In this document: positions 51,615-59,652 of the stretch, one piece after another
Numbering within the stretch: the stretch's first letter is position 1
Layout: each line of letters begins with the position of its first letter
DNA from: DASSFZ01 sp035283185
GTDB lineage: Bacteria; Chloroflexota; Anaerolineae; Fen-1058
Direction of reading: 5' to 3'
DNA length: 64,000 nt
Assembly (NCBI GenBank): GCA_035283185.1
Contig: DATEUJ010000017.1
Location: 13,751 to 77,750, forward strand
The notes under the pieces: model-generated
Told to the model about the DNA's origin: nothing
The model's database searches: none
The model's input: only the letters and a program-made list of their open reading frames with translations
Program-made: the position numbers and the translations under genes

Positions 51615-52724
51615 ATGCAGTTAGCACAACGCATTCTGGTTGTCGAAGACGACGTGGCGATGGCCGGTGGCATCTGCGACGTGCTCGAACTGGCGGGCTA
51701 CGAGGTGCGCGTGGCGCATCACGGCCATCAGGCCCTGGACGAGATCGGCAAGTGCCCGCCCGACCTGATCGTGTCGGATATTATGATGCCGGAAATGGAC
51801 GGCTACGAGTTGTTCAAAAAGGTCCGATCGAACCCGGACTGGATCCTGATCCCGTTCATTTTCCTCACCGCCAAGGGCCAGAAATCGGACATCCGGTTGG
51901 GCAAGACGATGGGCGCCGAAGACTACCTGGTCAAGCCCTTCGATTGGGAAGACCTGTTGGTCGCAACGCGTTCCAGGCTGGAACGCGCTCAGGCGCTGCA
52001 GCAGGCGTCTCAATCCGAGCTCAACGCGCTGAAGAACCGCATCCTCAATACCCTGAGCCACGAGTTTCGCACACCGCTCACCTACATCACCGGCTACACG
52101 GATCTGCTTCAGGAGCCGGATCTGACGCCGGAGCAGTTGCGCCAGTTCCTCAAGCGGCTGCAGAGCGGCAGCACCCGGCTGAGTCGCCTGGTGGAAGACT
52201 TCCTATTCCTCGTCTCGCTGGAGGCGGGCGAGGCTCACACAGCCTACATGCTCCAGCGCGATCGCTTCTCAGATTGGTCTGCCATGATCCAGCGCGTCTT
52301 GGCGCGATACGCCGAGAAGGCGGTCGCTCACAAGGTGACGCTGAGCGCGGATGTGGCTGCTGGCCTGCCCGAGACGACCATTCACGCGGCCTACGTCGAG
52401 GATGCGGTGTCGCGCCTGGTCGACAATGCCGTCAAGTTCACGATCGGCAAGGAAGGCCGGGTGCAGGTATCGGCAACGGAAAAGGACGCCGGTATCTTGA
52501 TCGGCGTAGCAGACGAAGGCATGGGTATCTCCGAGCAGGATGTGTTGAAAACCTTCCAGTCGTTCCACCAGGTCGATCGGGAGACGCACGAACAGCAAGG
52601 CGCCGGAGTGGGACTGGCTATCGTCAAGGGCGTCGTCGACCTGCACGGCGGTCGGATCGACGTGAAGAGCCGGGTCGGCGAAGGCAGCACGTTCAGCATC
52701 TGGCTTCCTGTTCTCAAAGAGTAA
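51615..52724 (+). CDS. Receiver-histidine kinase hybrid
   Basis: The 369-residue cytosolic protein has a receiver (about 6-122: VEDD pocket, Asp in VSDIMMPEMDG, Lys in YLVKPFDW), a HisKA dimerisation helix (LSHEFRTPLTYITGYTDLL) and HATPase_c (RLVDNAVKFT, VADEGMGI, GAGVGLAIVKG). Having the receiver first suggests that it accepts phosphate from the upstream giant kinase and relays it. GGAGG precedes ATG 51615, which lies 15 bases after the kinase stop, so the two are one operon. No DNA-binding output is present; the target of its own His is unknown. Confidence 0.92.
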   Translation: MQLAQRILVVEDDVAMAGGICDVLELAGYEVRVAHHGHQALDEIGKCPPDLIVSDIMMPEMDGYELFKKVRSNPDWILIPFIFLTAKGQKSDIRLGKTMGAEDYLVKPFDWEDLLVATRSRLERAQALQQASQSELNALKNRILNTLSHEFRTPLTYITGYTDLLQEPDLTPEQLRQFLKRLQSGSTRLSRLVEDFLFLVSLEAGEAHTAYMLQRDRFSDWSAMIQRVLARYAEKAVAHKVTLSADVAAGLPETTIHAAYVEDAVSRLVDNAVKFTIGKEGRVQVSATEKDAGILIGVADEGMGISEQDVLKTFQSFHQVDRETHEQQGAGVGLAIVKGVVDLHGGRIDVKSRVGEGSTFSIWLPVLKE

Positions 52725-52760
52725 CCGCCGAGACTCGGTAGATCCGAATTTGAGCCACGG

Positions 52761-52861
52761 CCGAGACTTCGGAAGTCCTTAAGTGGCCTGTCGCCAGCGA
52801 AACGACTCGGATTTCCGGCCGCCGTCGCCTGCGAGAATACGCCTTGAGACTTCCGAAGTCT
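52761..52861. repeat. ACTTCGGAAGTC inverted-repeat element, copy 2
   Basis: The left end is GAGACTTCGGAAGTC (52763-52777). The right end is GCCTTGAGACTTCCGAAGTC (52841-52860). They are inverted relative to each other and match the ends of the element at 15249-15317, while the interiors differ. It lies between the receiver-kinase and pspA. Confidence 0.65.
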
Positions 52862-52966
52862 GATGATTGGACTGTCAGGCGAGTGTCCGATGCCCGTCAA
52901 GCACGCCGTGAGTTCGGGTAGTATCCTGTCACGCAGAATTTGATCACTCCTGAGGAGGACAGTGCC

Positions 52967-53644
52967 ATGGCATCCCTGTTGGAGAAAGTGCAGACGCTCA
53001 TTTCGGCCAACCTGCACGCGCTCGTCGACTCGGCGCTCAAGGCGAACTCGGTAGCCGTCATGGACGAGTACATCCGCCAGGCCGAAAACAACCTGGAGGC
53101 GCTGGAGGATGCGGCCGCGACGGTCGGGGGCAGCGTCAAAACCCTCAAGCGCAAATACGAGGACTATTCCGCCCAGGCCGCCAAGCTGGATCGCGACATC
53201 GATACACTGCTCACGCAAAACCGCGATGACCTGGCATCGGCGGCGCAGGCCAAGCTCAACACCACGCAGCGCCTGGCCGAGGATTACAAGGAGCAGTGGG
53301 AGCGCCAGCAGGCTGAGTACCAGAACCTGATGGACGCCAGGCTCAAGCTGGAGGCCAAGCTCACGACGATCAAACAGGAGCGCGAGGAGCTGCTGGCGCT
53401 GCTCGAGCTGGCGAAGAGCAAGGAACTCACCATCAAGACGATCAAGTCGCTGGACGACGTGGTGGGCATCGGCGACGCCGACGTCGCTCGCATCGGCGAA
53501 TCGATTCGCGCCCGCCTGGACAAGGCGCAGGCCAAGAGCGAAATGCTGGCCAGCCGTCTGGACGAACAGATGGACGAAGTCTTGGAAAAGGGGTCGCTGG
53601 ACAATCAACTGGCCGAGCGCAAGAAACGATTGGGCCTGAGCTGA
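52967..53644 (+). CDS. pspA: PspA/IM30 (ESCRT-III-like) membrane-stress protein
   Basis: The 225-residue, almost wholly alpha-helical protein starts with an amphipathic helix (MASLLEKVQTLISANLHAL) and DEYIRQAENNLEAL, both typical of PspA/Vipp1. Long coiled coils follow to about residue 165, then a C-terminal region (DDVVGIGDADVARIGESI). PspA polymers coat damaged membrane. GAGGAGG precedes ATG 52967. Downstream NfeD and slipin are frequent PspA companions, supporting an envelope-maintenance role. Confidence 0.9.
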   Translation: MASLLEKVQTLISANLHALVDSALKANSVAVMDEYIRQAENNLEALEDAAATVGGSVKTLKRKYEDYSAQAAKLDRDIDTLLTQNRDDLASAAQAKLNTTQRLAEDYKEQWERQQAEYQNLMDARLKLEAKLTTIKQEREELLALLELAKSKELTIKTIKSLDDVVGIGDADVARIGESIRARLDKAQAKSEMLASRLDEQMDEVLEKGSLDNQLAERKKRLGLS

Positions 53645-53707
53645 TCGAACGCCCAGTCATCACCAGGCCCCCGAAAGTCCCAATCGGGGGCAGGCGCGAA
53701 GCAAGGC

Positions 53708-53740
53708 GGGGCCGGCACCGAGGGTGGTGGCCCCCCTTTT
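53708..53740 (+). terminator. Terminator after pspA
   Basis: GGGGCC (53708-53713) pairs with GGCCCC (53729-53734), extended by ACC/GGT around a bulge, and is followed by CCTTTT. It separates pspA from the next gene. Confidence 0.65.
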
Positions 53741-53825
53741 CGTCAGGGACGATGCGGATTGCGCTTCGCGGTGAGACGGGGCCGAGTTCGAAACGGTTCC
53801 AAGCAGAACACGGGTGGAGACGCGC

Positions 53826-54638
53826 ATGGCAACCGATCGGTCGTCGCTGCACAGCCGCTCTTTGAGAGCGATGCTGGTCAATGCCTTGCTCGATTGGCGC
53901 GGCGCGGCGGTGTTGGCGGCGGCGCTCGTCTTGAGCGTGCTGCTGCCATCCCCGCTGCCCGGCTGGCAGACCTGGTATTGGTGGCTGGCGGGTATCGTGG
54001 GCTGGCTTGCCATCTCCTTCGCCATCTTCGTCAATCCGAATACGGGCGCGCAAGTCGTGCAGAAGATGCTTCGCGTCAAATTCGATCCGGCGGCGATCAA
54101 GGATGACGAATCGCGCAGGACCATTGAGAAGGGCCTGGAGTACCGGGCGCAGATCGAGGCGGCGGCGAACCGCGCGCGATCCGGCTTGCTGCGCGATAAC
54201 CTCGCCGAGACGGCGGACGAGATCGATCAGTGGCTCGATAATATGTACTCGCTGGCGGTGCGGCTGGACGCCTTCGCAGTCGATCGGACCATTCAACAAG
54301 ACCTCCACTCGGTGCCCTCGACGATCCAGACCTACGAACAGCGCCTGAGGAGCGTCACCGACGACAGGCTGCGCGCGCAGATGCTGGAAATCTATGATGC
54401 CAAGAAAGCGCAGTGGGAGTCGCTGAAGAATCTCCAGGCGACGATGGCGCGCGCCCGGCTGCAGATGGACAGCGCGCTGACCGCGCTCGGCACCGTATAC
54501 TCGCAGATACTCCTGATCGGCGTGAAGGATATCGACAGCGGACGCGCGCAGCGCCTGCGCGAAGACATCGCCGAAGAGATCAAGAGCCTGCACGACGTCG
54601 TTCAGGCGATGGATGAAGTGTATCAATACGAGCGCTGA
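53826..54638 (+). CDS. Two-helix membrane protein with coiled-coil cytosolic domain
   Basis: The 270-residue protein has two helices near residues 25-45 and 50-72, then about 195 mostly helical, charged residues (AQIEAAANRARSGLL, EIDQWLDNMYSLAVRLD and on). The coiled coil resembles PspA-type partners in size and pattern but I recognise no family. GGAG precedes ATG 53826; GTG 53814 is an alternative. Its place between pspA and nfeD suggests a membrane anchor or sensor for this module. Confidence 0.7.
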   Translation: MATDRSSLHSRSLRAMLVNALLDWRGAAVLAAALVLSVLLPSPLPGWQTWYWWLAGIVGWLAISFAIFVNPNTGAQVVQKMLRVKFDPAAIKDDESRRTIEKGLEYRAQIEAAANRARSGLLRDNLAETADEIDQWLDNMYSLAVRLDAFAVDRTIQQDLHSVPSTIQTYEQRLRSVTDDRLRAQMLEIYDAKKAQWESLKNLQATMARARLQMDSALTALGTVYSQILLIGVKDIDSGRAQRLREDIAEEIKSLHDVVQAMDEVYQYER

Positions 54639-54742
54639 CACGTTGGCGCGAGTCGCATACCATACGCTCATCTTCGGCCCGCACGCCGCGCCCGCGAAGC
54701 AGATGAGCGAGGCTTAGAGTTGTCTCTGAGCGGGAGGATGCG

Positions 54743-55402
54743 ATGGATTTCGGTCAACAGCTCTTTGAGTTTCTGAAGAACCCCAACGTAGCCTACGTGC
54801 TGCTGATTCTGGGACTGTGGATGCTGGCGATCGCGGTGACGACGCCGGGCACGGGTTTTGCCGAAGTCGTAGCCGCCATTGCGCTGGTGGGTGCAGCAGT
54901 CGGCCTCTTCAATCTGACGGTGAACTTCGCGGGTATCCTGCTGATCGTCGTCGCCTTTGCTCTATTCATCGTCGACGTGTTTTCGCCAACGCACGGCATC
55001 TTGACGTTCGGCGGCGTCGTCTCGCTCGTACTCGGCTCGCTGTTCCTGTTCCCAGGACGGGAAGTGGGCGCGGGCGTATCCGGCTGGCTGATCGGCGGCG
55101 CGGCCGCGATCTCGACGGGCATGGCCGGCCTGGTGCTGCACGCGCTGGCAAGAACGCGGCGGGAAAAGGGCGTGGGCATGGCCGTGCTGCAGGTGGTGGG
55201 CGCGAAGGGCCGAGTGCGCACGGCGCTCGTTCCCGGCAAGACAGGCACCGCGCAGATCGCCGGCCAGTTGTGGACCGTGGAAGCCGGCGAGCCGATCGAG
55301 TCGGGCGCGGAAGTGGTCGTGGAGCGCGCCGAGGGCTTGAAATTATATGTGCGGCGCGCGGAATCGGCCACGGCTGCGCCGTCGACGCCTCAGGACGGAT
55401 GA
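54743..55402 (+). CDS. nfeD: NfeD-family membrane protein
   Basis: The 219-residue protein has four or five membrane helices (about 17-38, 40-60, 63-83, 90-110 and 116-137) followed by a soluble OB-fold NfeD domain (about 150-210: VVGAKGRVRTALVPGKTG, AEVVVERAEGLKLYVR). It lacks the ClpP-like protease half of long NfeD proteins. NfeD is the standard partner of stomatin/slipin proteins, and the next gene is one. It begins about 100 bases after the coiled-coil gene. Confidence 0.9.
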   Translation: MDFGQQLFEFLKNPNVAYVLLILGLWMLAIAVTTPGTGFAEVVAAIALVGAAVGLFNLTVNFAGILLIVVAFALFIVDVFSPTHGILTFGGVVSLVLGSLFLFPGREVGAGVSGWLIGGAAAISTGMAGLVLHALARTRREKGVGMAVLQVVGAKGRVRTALVPGKTGTAQIAGQLWTVEAGEPIESGAEVVVERAEGLKLYVRRAESATAAPSTPQDG

Positions 55403-55432
55403 CGGCTTGATGCATACAAAGGAGGCTTTACC

Positions 55433-56362
55433 ATGGAAGTAGTCCTCGGCGTTGTCTTGTTTGCCCTGCTGGTTCTGCTCGTGGGTCTGGTTGTCAGCAT
55501 GATCCGTATCGTGCCGGAGTACCAGCGGCTGGTGGTGTTCCGGCTGGGCAAGTGCATCGGTCAAAGGGGGCCTGGCTTTATCCTTCTGTATCCCTTCGGC
55601 ATCGATAGGGCGGTCAGCGTCGATCTGCGCGAGGAAGTGCGCGAGGTGCCGCACCAGACGAACATCACCAAGGACAACGCGTCGATCGGCATCGACTTCC
55701 TGATTTACTGGCAGGTGGTGGATGCCGTGAAGAGCGTGCTGGAGGTGAGCAACTTCCGCCAGGCCGCGCTCGGCATCGCCACCACGACGCTGCGCGCAGT
55801 CATCGGCGACATCGCACTGGACGACGTGCTGGCGCAGCGCGAGCACATCAATCAGGTGCTGCGCGCTAAGCTGGACGAGGTGACGGAGCGCTGGGGGGTG
55901 AAGGTTACGGCCGTGGAAATCCGCGAGATCGTCCCGCCGCGCGAGATTCAGGAGGCGATGACGCGCCAGATGAGCGCCGAGCGCTCGCGCCGGGCGGTGG
56001 TCACGGAGGCGCAAGGCCAGCGCGAGGCGGCGATCACCGTCGCCGAAGGCCAGAAGCAGTCGGCGATCCTGCGGGCGGAGGGCGAGAAGCAGGCAGCCAT
56101 CTTGCAGGCCGAGGGGCAGCGCGCCGCTCAGGCGCTCGTCGCCGAAGGCTTCGCCGTCGCGCTGGACCGCGTGTACGCGGTCGCCAAGACGGTCGATGCC
56201 AAGACCTTGTCGCTGCAGTATCTCGAAGCGCTCAAGGCCATCGGCGCCAGCCCGTCCACCAAGTTCATCTTCCCGATGGAGCTGACGACCATGCTTCGAT
56301 CGCTGGCCGGCTACACCGAAACGGCGTTCTTGAAGCAAGACGGCGCACAGCAAGCGGGCTAA
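55433..56362 (+). CDS. Slipin (stomatin-like SPFH/band 7 protein)
   Basis: The 309-residue protein has an N-terminal membrane helix (about 4-26), an SPFH domain (about 28-190: VPEYQRLVVFRLGK, VTKDNASIGIDFLIYW-type strand, AVIGDIALDDVLAQREHIN) and a long Ala/Glu-rich coiled coil (AEGQKQSAILRAEGEKQAA). It should form oligomeric membrane rings and scaffold microdomains together with NfeD. AAGGAGG precedes ATG 55433 at good distance, 30 bases after nfeD. Confidence 0.94.
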   Translation: MEVVLGVVLFALLVLLVGLVVSMIRIVPEYQRLVVFRLGKCIGQRGPGFILLYPFGIDRAVSVDLREEVREVPHQTNITKDNASIGIDFLIYWQVVDAVKSVLEVSNFRQAALGIATTTLRAVIGDIALDDVLAQREHINQVLRAKLDEVTERWGVKVTAVEIREIVPPREIQEAMTRQMSAERSRRAVVTEAQGQREAAITVAEGQKQSAILRAEGEKQAAILQAEGQRAAQALVAEGFAVALDRVYAVAKTVDAKTLSLQYLEALKAIGASPSTKFIFPMELTTMLRSLAGYTETAFLKQDGAQQAG

Positions 56363-56405
56363 GGGCCTATCCCAAAACTCCCGGAGTGCGGGCTTCAGTT
56401 CGCTT

Positions 56406-56509
56406 TAGAGCGGATTCCGATTGCGTGTACGCCAATCCGGAGTCGAGCCTTTAGGCGGTTTCCGGCTGAAGCCTCGACTCCGGCGTAAATCAAAGTGGAA
56501 TCCGCTCTA
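56406..56509. repeat. 104-bp nested inverted-repeat element
   Basis: The ends TAGAGCGGATTCC (56406-56418) and GGAATCCGCTCTA (56497-56509) are exact inverted copies. Inside, CCGGAGTCGAG (56437-56447) pairs with CTCGACTCCGG (56473-56483). The whole can fold as one long hairpin. It is distinct from the other repeat families. No clear target duplication was seen. Confidence 0.7.
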
Positions 56510-56584
56510 GATAGGGCAGACTGAAGCCTGCGATCCGGTTTTCGGATTGGCTCTGAGCGGTTGTGTGTCCCACCTGCCTGACGT

Positions 56585-56626
56585 GAGGGTCGAGAGCCGA
56601 AATGTGCGCTCTCGACCCTCGTGTTT
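56585..56626 (+). terminator. Strong hairpin, probable terminator
   Basis: GAGGGTCGAGAGC (56585-56597) pairs perfectly with GCTCTCGACCCTC (56608-56620) over 13 bp with a 10-base loop, followed by GTGTTTT. It lies between slipin and the acetyltransferase. Confidence 0.65.
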
Positions 56627-56668
56627 TGAGGGAGCCGATCAGAGCGTATTCGTGATAAGGGGACGTGA

Positions 56669-57112
56669 TTGGACGTCGAGATCGTGCGAGCCAGTTGGCG
56701 CGATGCGTGGGCGTTGAGCCGCCTGGACAGAAGATGCTTCAGCCAGGTCGATGCCTATACCTGGCTCACTTATCTCAGCCTGTGTCTCTGGCCGGGCGTC
56801 GTGACGCTGAAGGCCGTCTCGGGTGAGAAAATCGTGGGCGTCGTGGCCGGCGACCCGCGCAGATGGCGCGGTTACACGCTCATCGTCACCCTGGCCATCG
56901 ATCCGGATTGGCGTCGTCGCGGCATCGGCAAGCGCCTGATGCGCGCCTGCGAAGCTCGCTTCGACCTGCCTCGATTTCGCTTGCAGGTTCGAAAGAGCAA
57001 CGCGCCGGCGATCCGGCTGTATCAGAGACTGGGCTATTCCATGGTCAATACCCTGCCTGGATATTACGGCGACGGCGAGGATGCCTACGTGATGGAGAAG
57101 GCGAACAGGTGA
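56669..57112 (+). CDS. GNAT-family N-acetyltransferase (RimI-like)
   Basis: The 147-residue GNAT protein has the acetyl-CoA loop in IDPDWRRRGIGKRLM (about 78-92: the R-R-x-G-x-G/A motif A), then LQVRKSNAPAIRLYQRLGY (motif B), all typical of RimI-like enzymes that acetylate protein N-termini or small amines. A TTG start at 56669 is the only in-frame option near the domain start, with AAGGGG upstream. The Nudix gene starts 18 bases after its end. Confidence 0.85.
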   Translation: MDVEIVRASWRDAWALSRLDRRCFSQVDAYTWLTYLSLCLWPGVVTLKAVSGEKIVGVVAGDPRRWRGYTLIVTLAIDPDWRRRGIGKRLMRACEARFDLPRFRLQVRKSNAPAIRLYQRLGYSMVNTLPGYYGDGEDAYVMEKANR

Positions 57113-57130
57113 AAAGGTTGAGGAGCAAAC

Positions 57131-57604
57131 ATGGCGAAAACCGAGCTGTTTCGGGTGATTGCGCGCACGATCATCGTGACGCCGGGGCGGCGCGTGGTGT
57201 TGGTGACCAGCCACAATAGCACGGCGCTGGTGCTGCCCGGCGGCGCGGTGGATCAGGGTGAGTCACTGCCGCAGGCTGCGATACGCGAAGCGAAGGAAGA
57301 ATGCGGCCTGGACGTGACCGTCGGGCGCGCGATCTGGGTGCGAGAGTTTCACGACCTGACGCGCGGCCAGGCCAACCTGGAGGTGTACTTCACCGCGCAG
57401 CCTGTTACCGGCGCGACGCCGCCCGATCGCTGGCAGCACTCCGATCCGGGCCGGCCCGGCCTCGCGCGGCAGGTAGGGCTTTACTCTCGCGAAGACCTGC
57501 AGGCGATCCCGGCCAACGTGTATCCCATCGAGCTGCGGCGCGCATTCTGGATCGGGCTGGAAGAGGGGTTCGAGAATGCGTATTTAGGGAGCTTCAGGGG
57601 TTGA
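57131..57604 (+). CDS. Nudix hydrolase
   Basis: The 157-residue protein has a full Nudix box near residues 37-59 (GGAVDQGE, then REAKEECG). It differs from the Nudix protein at 1479 in length and context. The substrate is unknown. It is co-directional and close to the acetyltransferase, and may share its transcript. AGGAGCAAAC precedes the ATG. Confidence 0.88.
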   Translation: MAKTELFRVIARTIIVTPGRRVVLVTSHNSTALVLPGGAVDQGESLPQAAIREAKEECGLDVTVGRAIWVREFHDLTRGQANLEVYFTAQPVTGATPPDRWQHSDPGRPGLARQVGLYSREDLQAIPANVYPIELRRAFWIGLEEGFENAYLGSFRG

Positions 57605-57726
57605 GCAACGAATGGGCAACGGATAACATGTGAGTGACGCGTCTACCGGAAGGTGGTACAATTGCTTGGATTCGCTTTTGACTACCTTGCCAGATGCATC
57701 TGGCTTACCCGGGTGAGGTGAAACAG

Positions 57727-59562
57727 ATGAGCGTTACCGAAGCAAGGACGGGACCGTCCCCGTCCGGAGTCAAAGATCGTGGCCTGATTGTCAACGACTT
57801 CTCAATCACGGCTGCGACGGTGAACGGATCGGGCAGCCAGACGGCCAACAATACCCTGATCCGCGCCATCCACAAGATAGGCGTGCCGGTCAGCGGCAAG
57901 AATCTGTTCCCTTCGAATATCCAGGGATTGCCGACCTGGTTCACCATCCGCGTCAGCAAAGACGGTTATATCGCTCGCCGCGAGCGCGCGGAGATCCTGG
58001 TGGCGATGAACAAGGCGACCATCGCCGAGGACATTCAGAAGCTCGAATCGGGAGGCATCTGCCTGTACCCGATCGACGACCCGCTCCCGGTCCAGCGCGA
58101 CGACGTGGCCTTCTACCCTATGCCGGTCAACGAGCTGGCGAAGAATTCGGGGGCCGACGCCCGTCTGCGTCCATACGTCGCCAACATGGTCTACGTAGGC
58201 ACGCTGGCCTACCTGCTCGGCATCGATCTGAAGGAGATCGAGGCGGCGATCACATCCCACTTCGACGGCAAGAAGAAGCCGATCGACATGAACATGGGCG
58301 TCGTCAACGCCGCACACGAGTGGTCGTCGACCCACTTGACCAAGACCGATCCCTTCCGCATCGATCGCATGGACGCCACGGATGGCACGTTCGTGATCGA
58401 CGGCAACACAAGCGCCGCGCTCGGCGCGATCTTCGGCGGCGTGTCATTCGCGGCCTGGTACCCTATCACGCCGGCGACGTCGCTGGCCGATGCGCTGAAC
58501 GAGTATCTGCCGAAGCTGCGTCGGGAGCCGGACGGCAAGGCGACGTACTCGGTCGTCCAGGCCGAGGACGAGCTGGCCGCGATCGGCATGGTGATCGGCG
58601 CGGGCTGGGCCGGGGCGCGGGCCATGACAAGCACGTCGGGGCCGGGCCTGTCGTTGATGGCCGAGTTCGCAGGCTTTGCCTACTTCGCAGAGGTCCCGGC
58701 GGTCATCTGGGATATCCAGCGCATGGGCCCGTCGACCGGGCTGCCGACTCGCGTCTCCCAGGGCGACATCGAAGAAGCGTACTATCTCAGCCACGGGGAC
58801 ACACGCCACGTGTGCCTGATTCCCGGCAACATGCAGGAGTGCTTCGAGTTCGGCAACACCGCGTTCGAGCTGGCCGAGCGATTGCAGACGCTGGTCATCG
58901 TGCTGAGCGATCTCGACCTGGGCATGAACCTGTGGCCGACCGGGCCGTTCACGTATCCCGAGAAGCCGATGGATCGCGGCAAAGTGCTGTCGGCGGAGGA
59001 TCTCAAGCGGCTGGGCGGCTCGTGGAAGCGCTACGCGGACGTGGACGGCGACGGCATCGGCTGGCGCACGCTGCCCGGCACGGATCACCCGATGGCTGCT
59101 TACTTCACGCGCGGCAGCGGTCACAACGAGGCCGCCAACTACACCGAGCGCCCCGAAGACTGGCAGCAGAATCTGGAGCGGCTGGCGCGCAAGCACGAGA
59201 CGGCGCGCACGCTCGTCCCGCCACCGATGATCGACATGACGGAGGACGCAGAAGTTGGCATCATCTCGTATGGCTCGAACGATCCGGCGGTGAAGGAAGC
59301 GCGCGACCGGCTGGCCGCGCGGGACATTCGGACGTCCTACTTGCGACTGCGCGCGCTGCCGCTGGAGCACACGTTGGCGGAGTTCGTCAAGAAACATGCG
59401 CGCCTGTACGTGGTGGAAAACAACTTCGACGGGCAGATGCATGACTTAATTCAGTTGCACACGCCGGAGTATGCGGCGCGGCTCGTATCGCTATCGAAGT
59501 GTGACGGGCTTCCCCTCAGCGCGCGCTGGATCACGGAAGCGATTTTGGAGCAAGAGCGGTAA
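57727..59562 (+). CDS. korA: 2-oxoacid:ferredoxin oxidoreductase, fused gamma-alpha subunit (KorA-type)
   Basis: The 611-residue protein joins a gamma domain (about 15-205: NGSGSQTANNTLIRAIHKIG and SGKNLFPSNIQGLPTW) to the alpha/pyrimidine-binding domain (about 215-611: GNTSAALGAIFGG, YPITPATSLADAL, TSTSGPGLSLMAEF). The fused order is typical of bacterial 2-oxoglutarate:ferredoxin oxidoreductase, which makes succinyl-CoA with reduced ferredoxin. ATG 57727 is preferred over 57694 since GAGGTGAAAC precedes it. A TACAAT box is at 57656-57661. No ferredoxin-like delta subunit is encoded nearby. Confidence 0.92.
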   Translation: MSVTEARTGPSPSGVKDRGLIVNDFSITAATVNGSGSQTANNTLIRAIHKIGVPVSGKNLFPSNIQGLPTWFTIRVSKDGYIARRERAEILVAMNKATIAEDIQKLESGGICLYPIDDPLPVQRDDVAFYPMPVNELAKNSGADARLRPYVANMVYVGTLAYLLGIDLKEIEAAITSHFDGKKKPIDMNMGVVNAAHEWSSTHLTKTDPFRIDRMDATDGTFVIDGNTSAALGAIFGGVSFAAWYPITPATSLADALNEYLPKLRREPDGKATYSVVQAEDELAAIGMVIGAGWAGARAMTSTSGPGLSLMAEFAGFAYFAEVPAVIWDIQRMGPSTGLPTRVSQGDIEEAYYLSHGDTRHVCLIPGNMQECFEFGNTAFELAERLQTLVIVLSDLDLGMNLWPTGPFTYPEKPMDRGKVLSAEDLKRLGGSWKRYADVDGDGIGWRTLPGTDHPMAAYFTRGSGHNEAANYTERPEDWQQNLERLARKHETARTLVPPPMIDMTEDAEVGIISYGSNDPAVKEARDRLAARDIRTSYLRLRALPLEHTLAEFVKKHARLYVVENNFDGQMHDLIQLHTPEYAARLVSLSKCDGLPLSARWITEAILEQER

Positions 59563-59565
59563 AAG

Positions 59566-59632
59566 TTCCTTTAGTTCCCTGAACTCCTTACGAAAGAACA
59601 GGAAGGATCTGAAGGAACTCAAGGAACTCGTG
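59566..59632. repeat. GGAACT inverted-repeat element between korA and korB
   Basis: AGTTCCTTTAGTTCCCTGAA (left arm) and CTGAAGGAACTCAAGGAACT (right arm) face each other across about 13 bases. It is the intergenic form of the repeat also found inside the glycosyltransferase and alpha-2-macroglobulin genes, and could form a hairpin that tunes korB relative to korA. Confidence 0.65.
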
Positions 59633-59652
59633 CTCGACAGGAGCATCTACTG

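Noticed and set aside
57694..57726. Upstream ATG for korA
   Set aside because: The extra 11 residues are not typical and the ribosome site fits ATG 57727.
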